Positions 23,378-27,819 of a DNA stretch of 27,819 nt are shown here, piece after piece. Position 1 is the first letter of the stretch; every line of letters starts with the position of its first letter. Both the position numbers and the translations under genes were made by a program. The stretch covers positions 1-27,819 of the forward strand of contig JAASTO010000008.1 in assembly GCA_021767245.1 (NCBI GenBank), written 5' to 3'. The notes below the pieces were generated by a model, which worked only from the letters and a program-made list of their open reading frames with translations, was not told the DNA's origin and did not search any database. The DNA is from Balneolaceae bacterium. Lineage in GTDB: Bacteria; Bacteroidota; Rhodothermia; Balneolales; Balneolaceae.

Positions 23378-24061
23378 TCAGTTCGAGTTAATTTCTGATA
23401 CATTTCTGATTCGTTCTATGAAGTCATTAAAAGCCCGAACGGTATCATCGGCTTCGAGAGCTCTTTGCATAAGATTGTAGGCATCCTGATACCGTTGTTC
23501 AGCTACCAGTTTTTCAGCCTGTTTCTTCATAGCCAGGGCATACTCACTTGGTTCCGGCGGCGGTTGATTTTCCTGATTTTGTTCTTTATTGCCTTCATCT
23601 TCTTCCTCATTCTTGATCTCGGCCAGAGCCCTTTCGTAATTGTGCTTGGCTTCAAGGTCAGAAGGATTAAATTTCAGGGCGTTTTTAAAATGGGTGGCTG
23701 CGGGTTTCCATTTTTGATCCTCAGCAAGCAAGGTTCCAATGTTATACTCCGCCATGGATTTATCCTCAGGGCTTTCAGCCAGGGAGCGGAATTCCATGAA
23801 TGAGTCAATGGCTTCTTCAATTTTTCCCTGCTTTGCCTGAGCATTTCCAAGGTTGAAATACAGTTTGAAATTATCAGGGGAAGCCTCGATGGCAGCTTTA
23901 TAGAGCTCTTCAGCCTGTTCATAATTTCCTTCCTCGAAGGCAGAATTTGCCTGCTGGGCTTCATCGCTGGTGAAACCCGAGAAGCTCAGAAACAGCGCTA
24001 TGTAAATGAAGTATGGTTTCAATATATCAGAGGTTTTCAGCGATGGCGATGGTTTCATCAT
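23378..24061 (-). CDS. batC: BatC-like TPR protein
   Basis: The 227-aa protein has a hydrophobic N-terminal segment (YFIYIALFLSFSGF, about 17-30, signal peptide or anchor), then three TPR units at about 35-140 (NSAFEEGNYEQAEELYKAAI, KLYFNLGNAQAKQGKIEEAI and AEYNIGTLLAEDQKWKPAAT), an acidic/Gln-rich spacer (about 150-172) and a further helical pair (KQAEKLVAEQRYQDAYNLMQ). This fits BatC of the aerotolerance cluster. The ATG at 24061 lies 35 bases inside yebC. A TTG at 24020-24022, just after the yebC stop, would give a shorter and more standard signal peptide, so the start is uncertain. It is probably cotranscribed with yebC and the downstream bat genes. Confidence 0.85.
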   Translation of the reverse strand: MMKPSPSLKTSDILKPYFIYIALFLSFSGFTSDEAQQANSAFEEGNYEQAEELYKAAIEASPDNFKLYFNLGNAQAKQGKIEEAIDSFMEFRSLAESPEDKSMAEYNIGTLLAEDQKWKPAATHFKNALKFNPSDLEAKHNYERALAEIKNEEEDEGNKEQNQENQPPPEPSEYALAMKKQAEKLVAEQRYQDAYNLMQRALEADDTVRAFNDFIERIRNVSEINSN

Positions 24062-24782
24062 CCATCAGCATGTTTGTGAATACGTTATTCACGTCATCAT
24101 TTTCTTCAAATTTTTCCATCATTTTCAGGTTTGACTCGGCCGTGCTTTCATCCACCTTTGTTTGAGTGACCGCTTCCCGGATCAGGGTTGCGGACTCGAT
24201 CTTAAAACCGGCTTCTTCGAGTCGGTTCCTTACATCAAATAATTCTTCCCGGCTGGTATAAACCACGAACATCTCATCTTCAGTATCTACGTCGGTTGCA
24301 CCGGCATCAATGGCCTCGAGCATAAATTCTTCGTCATCGAGTCCGTCTGAGGGTACCTGAATCATGCCTTTTTGCTCAAACATGTATCCAACGGAGCCGG
24401 TGGTCCCCATATTACCTCCGTGCTTGGTGAAAATATGGCGGATGTCACTAACCGTACGATTATTATTATCTGTGGTTACCTCTATAAAGTAGGCAATACC
24501 TCCGGGACCGTAGCCTTCAAAAGTGGCTTCTTCATAGGCTGCACCGTCAGAGTCCTCACCGGTTCCCCGCTTGATGGCGCGCTCTATGTTATCTTTTGGG
24601 ACATTATCAGCCTTGGCATTTTCGATAGCCAGCGAGAGGCGTGGGTTTCCGTCAGGATCTCCTCCTCCTTCACGGGCCGCAACAGTAATTTCCTTGATGT
24701 GCTTGGTGAAGATCTTGGATCGTTTAGCATCTTCCTTAGCTTTTTTGTGGCGAATGTTTGCCCATTTCGAATGTCCTGCCAT
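24027..24782 (-). CDS. yebC: YebC/PmpR-family transcription or translation factor
   Basis: The 251-aa protein begins MAGHSKWANIRHKKAKEDAK, the invariant start of the family, and continues with REGGGDPDGNPRLSLAIENAKADNVPKDNIERAIKRGTG and GYGPGGIAYFIEVTTDNNNRT. Family members bind DNA in some bacteria, and recent work links several of them to the ribosome and relief of stalling at proline stretches; which role applies here cannot be told. The length is typical. It is the first gene of the minus-strand run into batC, whose start lies within its 3' end. The 210-base divergent spacer to bshA holds no exact TAnnTTTG on the minus strand. Confidence 0.96.
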   Translation of the reverse strand: MAGHSKWANIRHKKAKEDAKRSKIFTKHIKEITVAAREGGGDPDGNPRLSLAIENAKADNVPKDNIERAIKRGTGEDSDGAAYEEATFEGYGPGGIAYFIEVTTDNNNRTVSDIRHIFTKHGGNMGTTGSVGYMFEQKGMIQVPSDGLDDEEFMLEAIDAGATDVDTEDEMFVVYTSREELFDVRNRLEEAGFKIESATLIREAVTQTKVDESTAESNLKMMEKFEENDDVNNVFTNMLMDDETIAIAENL

Positions 24783-24992
24783 ATTTTGAAGGATAAATTA
24801 GTTACATTTTACAAGCCGTGTAATATACAAAGAGACTATGCGGATAAGAAAGTTTATAGCACAATTTTACGTGGCACGCATGGATGTTACAAAAAGTGAA
24901 ACCAATCTGTTAAACCTTGTGTTGCAATAGTTATCGAAAGCATACATTGAGTATTTTAGAGTTTGAAGAATATAAATTTCAAAAGAGAATAA

Positions 24993-26135
24993 ATGAACAT
25001 AGGTATAGCGTGTTACCCCACCTTTGGCGGAAGCGGGGTGGTTGCAACTGAACTGGCGAAGAATCTGGCTAAGAACGGTCATAACATTCATATGATGAGT
25101 TACTCCCGTCCCGCCCGCCTCGATACCCTTGAGACGGGTATCACCTATCATGAGGTCTCGATCAATTCCTATCCACTTTTTGACTATCCGCCTTATGCCC
25201 TGGCACTGGCTTCACAAATGGTGAATCTGATCGAATACGAAGACCTCGACCTGTTGCATGTTCATTATGCACTGCCCCATGCAACCAGTGCCTATTTGGC
25301 AAAACAGATCATGTGTGAACGCGGGGTAACAGTTCCGATCATCACAACCCTGCATGGAACGGATATCACCCTGGTTGGCAGGGACCCGAGTTACAAACAT
25401 GTGGTCGAGTTTTCCATTGATAAAAGTGACGGGGTGACAGCGGTTTCAGAATACCTGAAGCGGGAGACCTATGAGAATTTTGAGATCCAGCAGGATATTG
25501 AGGTTATCCCGAATTTTATTGATCTCGACCGGTTTCAGAAATCCAATAAGAGCCATTTCAAAAAAGCCATTTGTCCAAACGATGAAAAGGTAGTGGTTCA
25601 TGTTTCCAATTTTCGCAAAGTAAAGCGTGTACCCGAAGTGGTATCCGTGTTTGCTAAGATCCTGGAATCAGGTATTAAGTCTAAGTTGCTGCTTGTGGGT
25701 GATGGACCTGATCGGCAAAAGGCTGAACAGCAGTGTAGAGACCTGGGAATTTGCGATCACGTTCGGTTTCTGGGTAAACTGGATCAGGTAGAAGAAGTAC
25801 TTTCGATCGCCGATCTGTTTTTGATACCTTCGGGTTCAGAGACCTTTGGGTTGGCTGCCCTTGAGGCCATGAGCTGCAGCGTACCGGTCATCAGTTCAAA
25901 TATTGGTGGTCTGCCGGAAGTAAACGTACATGGTGAAACCGGGTATCTTTGTGATCTGGATGACGTGGAATGTATGGCCAATAATGGGGTGAAGATCCTC
26001 AGTGACCCTGAGCTGCACGAGCGCATGTCTCAAAATGCACGCAAACATGCAGCTACATTTAAGCAGGAGGAAGTCGTAAAACAGTATGAGAACTTTTACG
26101 AGAAGGTGCGTGAGAGGATGGGGTCAAAGGTTTGA
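24993..26135 (+). CDS. bshA: N-acetyl-alpha-D-glucosaminyl L-malate synthase BshA
   Basis: The 380-aa GT4-family (GT-B fold) glycosyltransferase catalyses the first step of bacillithiol synthesis, joining GlcNAc from UDP-GlcNAc to L-malate. The N-terminus MNIGIACYPTFGGSGVVATE is diagnostic. Other BshA signatures are SYSRPARLD (37-44), HVHYALPHATSAYL (89-102), LHGTDITLVG (120-129), NFRKVKR (206-212) and the EX7E nucleotide-sugar motif with E283 and E291 in SETFGLAALEAM. It implies a bacillithiol-type low-molecular-weight thiol; bshB and bshC are not in this window. No Shine-Dalgarno site is clear. The gene is divergent from yebC and ends at a strong bidirectional terminator. Confidence 0.97.
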   Translation: MNIGIACYPTFGGSGVVATELAKNLAKNGHNIHMMSYSRPARLDTLETGITYHEVSINSYPLFDYPPYALALASQMVNLIEYEDLDLLHVHYALPHATSAYLAKQIMCERGVTVPIITTLHGTDITLVGRDPSYKHVVEFSIDKSDGVTAVSEYLKRETYENFEIQQDIEVIPNFIDLDRFQKSNKSHFKKAICPNDEKVVVHVSNFRKVKRVPEVVSVFAKILESGIKSKLLLVGDGPDRQKAEQQCRDLGICDHVRFLGKLDQVEEVLSIADLFLIPSGSETFGLAALEAMSCSVPVISSNIGGLPEVNVHGETGYLCDLDDVECMANNGVKILSDPELHERMSQNARKHAATFKQEEVVKQYENFYEKVRERMGSKV

Positions 26136-26170
26136 CGACCTGATCTTATACCGAAAAACATTCAATGAAT

Positions 26171-26206
26171 AAAAAAACGCCTGCTCATTTAAACAGGCGT
26201 TTTTTT
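26171..26206. terminator. Bidirectional rho-independent terminator between bshA and sucC
   Basis: A perfect 13-bp stem (26171-26183 with 26194-26206) has a CG-rich core ACGCCTG/CAGGCGT, a 10-base loop, and A7/T7 ends that supply a U tract on either strand. It lies between convergent genes. Confidence 0.95.
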
Positions 26207-26235
26207 GTATAAAAGAGTTTTATGCTATTACTTAC

Positions 26236-27441
26236 TTATGCAAGCACTTTAGATACTTCTTCAGCAGCTTCCTTAAGCAGAACAGCTGAGATCACATTCA
26301 GATCACTGTTGTCAATGATCTCTTTAGCTTCTTTGGCATTGGTTCCCTGAAGACGTACAATAATAGGCACGTCTTTCACTTTTTCTGCGATCTCAGGATC
26401 CTTCACCGCTTCGATCACACCGTTAGCAACACGGTCGCAGCGAACGATACCGCCAAAGATGTTGATCAGGATTGCTTTTACATTCTTGTCTTCCAGAATA
26501 ATGCGGAATCCGTTTTTCACAGTTTCTACATTGGCTCCACCGCCTACATCCAGGAAGTTAGCAGGCTCGCCGCCCGAAAGCTTGATGATATCCATGGTAG
26601 CCATTGCAAGTCCGGCGCCATTTACCATACAACCGACATTACCATCCAGTTTGATGTAGTTGAGATTGTATTTCTGAGCTTCAAGTTCCAGGGGATTTTC
26701 TTCAGACTCATCTTTGAGTTCTGCCAGATCCTTGTGACGGTAAAGGGCGTTGTCATCAAAGGTCACTTTTGCATCCAGGGCATACACCTTGTTATCAGGT
26801 GTTGTGATCAATGGGTTGATCTCAAACATATTTGAATCGGTTTCCTGATAGGCATTATATAGAGCGTGAATGATCTTGATGCCATTTTTTAGGGCTTCAC
26901 CCTCAAGTCCCAGCGCAAATGCGATACGGCGAGCCTGATTTGGTTGAAGGTCCATGCCCGGCTCAACCCATTCCTTAACAATTTTTTCAGGGGTTTCTTC
27001 AGCAACTTTTTCGATCTCAACACCACCTTCTGTGGATGCCATGATCACGTTTTTACCAACGGCGCGATCAAGCAGGATACCCAGGTAAAATTCAGATTCA
27101 ATATCCACACCGTCAGTTACGTACAAGCGCTGAACCAGCTGGCCTTCTTCTCCGGTTTGAACCGTAACGAGTACATCACCAAGCAGAGATTCGGCCGCCT
27201 CTTTCACTTCATCAATGGTTTTGCAGAGAATAACACCCTTGGCGTTATTTTTCTTAGTGCGGCCTTTACCACGCCCACCGGCATGGATCTGAGCTTTCAC
27301 TACAAATAATGAGGCTCCCTCTTCTTTTAGTTTTTTAGCGGCTTCAACGGTCTCCTCAACGGTAGTTGTAGCAATACCTGCAGGCACGGCTACATTGTAT
27401 TTCTCAAGAATTTCTTTGGCTTGATACTCGTGAATTTTCAT
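26236..27441 (-). CDS. sucC: Succinate--CoA ligase (ADP-forming) beta subunit
   Basis: The 401-aa protein begins MKIHEYQAKEILEKYNVAVP, the family N-terminus. A longer frame to 27483 is open, but the extra 14 residues have no support. The N-terminal ATP-grasp domain shows VVKAQIHAGGRGKG (about 45-58). The C-terminal CoA-ligase domain shows NGAGLAMATMDIIKLSGGEP (about 270-290), FLDVGGGA and NIFGGIVRCD. With the alpha subunit SucD it makes succinate and ATP from succinyl-CoA in the TCA cycle. sucD does not follow; the next gene downstream is convergent bshA beyond a terminator, so the alpha subunit must be encoded elsewhere. No exact TAnnTTTG element was found upstream on its strand. Confidence 0.97.
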   Translation of the reverse strand: MKIHEYQAKEILEKYNVAVPAGIATTTVEETVEAAKKLKEEGASLFVVKAQIHAGGRGKGRTKKNNAKGVILCKTIDEVKEAAESLLGDVLVTVQTGEEGQLVQRLYVTDGVDIESEFYLGILLDRAVGKNVIMASTEGGVEIEKVAEETPEKIVKEWVEPGMDLQPNQARRIAFALGLEGEALKNGIKIIHALYNAYQETDSNMFEINPLITTPDNKVYALDAKVTFDDNALYRHKDLAELKDESEENPLELEAQKYNLNYIKLDGNVGCMVNGAGLAMATMDIIKLSGGEPANFLDVGGGANVETVKNGFRIILEDKNVKAILINIFGGIVRCDRVANGVIEAVKDPEIAEKVKDVPIIVRLQGTNAKEAKEIIDNSDLNVISAVLLKEAAEEVSKVLA

Positions 27442-27586
27442 GGATACAATTTTAAGTATTAAAAGCGATTTTTCGGGAGCCAATAATACCGAGATTACGG
27501 GCTAAAAGAAAGGAAGTGCATGATTCTTTACATATCACAAAGCCCGGTGTAATTCTAAGGCCCGAATAAATAAACGGCAGCTGTTT

Positions 27587-27594
27587 TAGCTTTG
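27587..27594 (+). promoter_or_regulatory. pyrR: Candidate -7 element (TAGCTTTG) for pyrR
   Basis: It matches TAnnTTTG exactly, about 59 bases before the proposed TTG start. No clear -33 box is visible. A further near match, TAACTTTA, lies at about 27615-27622. Confidence 0.4.
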
Positions 27595-27637
27595 GCATTA
27601 ATTCCTACAAACACTAACTTTATAACCCATCAAAACA

Positions 27638-27643
27638 AAGAGG
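27638..27643 (+). promoter_or_regulatory. pyrR: Shine-Dalgarno site AAGAGG for pyrR
   Basis: AAGAGG ends 9 bases before TTG at 27653-27655. No comparable site precedes the ATG at 27671, so this site selects the TTG start. Confidence 0.65.
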
Positions 27644-27652
27644 TAATCTAGC

Positions 27653-27819
27653 TTGAAAGAAGCCCGGATCATGACTCCAGAGGAATTAAACCGCACCTAT
27701 CAGCGGTTCGCTCATCAATTCCTGGAACCCTACGATGATTTTTCCCGACTGGCTGTAATTGGGATGCAAACCCGAGGCGTTTATATGGGGAAGCGCATCA
27801 TCAAAGAGATCAAAGCACA
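27653..27819 (+). CDS. pyrR: PyrR (pyr operon regulator / uracil phosphoribosyltransferase), N-terminal part
   Basis: The first 55 residues are visible; the gene runs off the right edge. The segments EELNRTYQRFAHQFLE and AVIGMQTRGVYMGKRI match the start of PyrR proteins (pattern RxxxRIAHEIxE ... VGIxTRGVxLAxRL). The family senses UMP or PRPP status; in some bacteria it binds pyr mRNA, and in others it mainly acts as a uracil phosphoribosyltransferase. I place the start at TTG 27653, not ATG 27671, because a Shine-Dalgarno site precedes the TTG and the extra residues (KEARIM) align with the usual N-terminal K-x-x-x-I/L-x motif of the family. The PRPP-binding loop lies beyond the window. Confidence 0.85.
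   Translation, partial: MKEARIMTPEELNRTYQRFAHQFLEPYDDFSRLAVIGMQTRGVYMGKRIIKEIKA

Noticed and set aside
24783..24992. Small RNA or riboswitch in the yebC-bshA spacer
   Set aside because: No stable hairpin, terminator or known riboswitch pattern could be found; it is probably just divergent promoters.

Overview
The window looks like chromosomal DNA from the Bacteroidota/Balneolota/Rhodothermota side of the tree, and a Balneolaceae-like marine bacterium is my best guess. The clues are a BshA (bacillithiol) gene, Bat (aerotolerance) TPR/BatD/BatE genes, several -7 elements of the Bacteroidota type TAnnTTTG, weak or absent Shine-Dalgarno sites for many genes, a two-lipoyl-domain E2 protein, and a free-standing four-helix-bundle (23S-IVS/S23 family) gene. 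By eye the base composition is moderate, around the mid-40s in percent GC. I ran no database search. There is no rRNA, tRNA, CRISPR array, transposase or prophage.

Layout. (1) 1-3677: the tail of an NTF2/SnoaL-like protein is coupled by a one-base overlap to a large secreted M14 zinc carboxypeptidase. A long hairpin built of 8-base units separates this pair from a convergent TPR lipoprotein. (2) 3678-8830, minus strand: frr, a small four-helix-bundle gene, then smc, followed by a 578-base region without a convincing gene. (3) 8831-14602, plus strand: a 2-oxo acid dehydrogenase E2 gene with its own promoter candidate and terminator, then panC-panD (pantothenate synthesis), then an SLC12-type (Na-K-Cl cotransporter-like) carrier. 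(4) 14767-18879, plus strand: a tripartite efflux operon with a MacA/HlyD-type adaptor, a MacB/FtsX-type permease (TTG start) and a TolC-type outer-membrane channel, but no ATPase subunit. (5) 18911-20287, minus strand: an M20 dipeptidase. (6) 20372-24782, minus strand: yebC, batC, a Gln-rich TPR protein, batD and batE, tightly packed with overlapping ends. (7) 24993-26135, plus strand: bshA. A bidirectional terminator lies between it and convergent sucC (26236-27441, minus strand). (8) From 27653: the start of pyrR, cut by the window end.

Most of the region is core metabolism and envelope housekeeping: coenzyme A precursor (panC, panD), TCA/2-oxo acid metabolism (E2, sucC), redox buffering (bshA), translation and chromosome upkeep (frr, smc, yebC), envelope stress (bat) and export (adaptor, permease, TolC).

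The most unusual signal is non-coding. Short degenerate tandem arrays with a 7- or 8-base period begin at or within a few bases of the stop codons of the M14 peptidase, smc, frr and four-helix-bundle genes. Two are arranged as inverted pairs. One pair folds into a long hairpin whose arms differ by exactly one repeat unit. The other pair brackets the four-helix-bundle gene like the ends of a small mobile or RNA-structured element.
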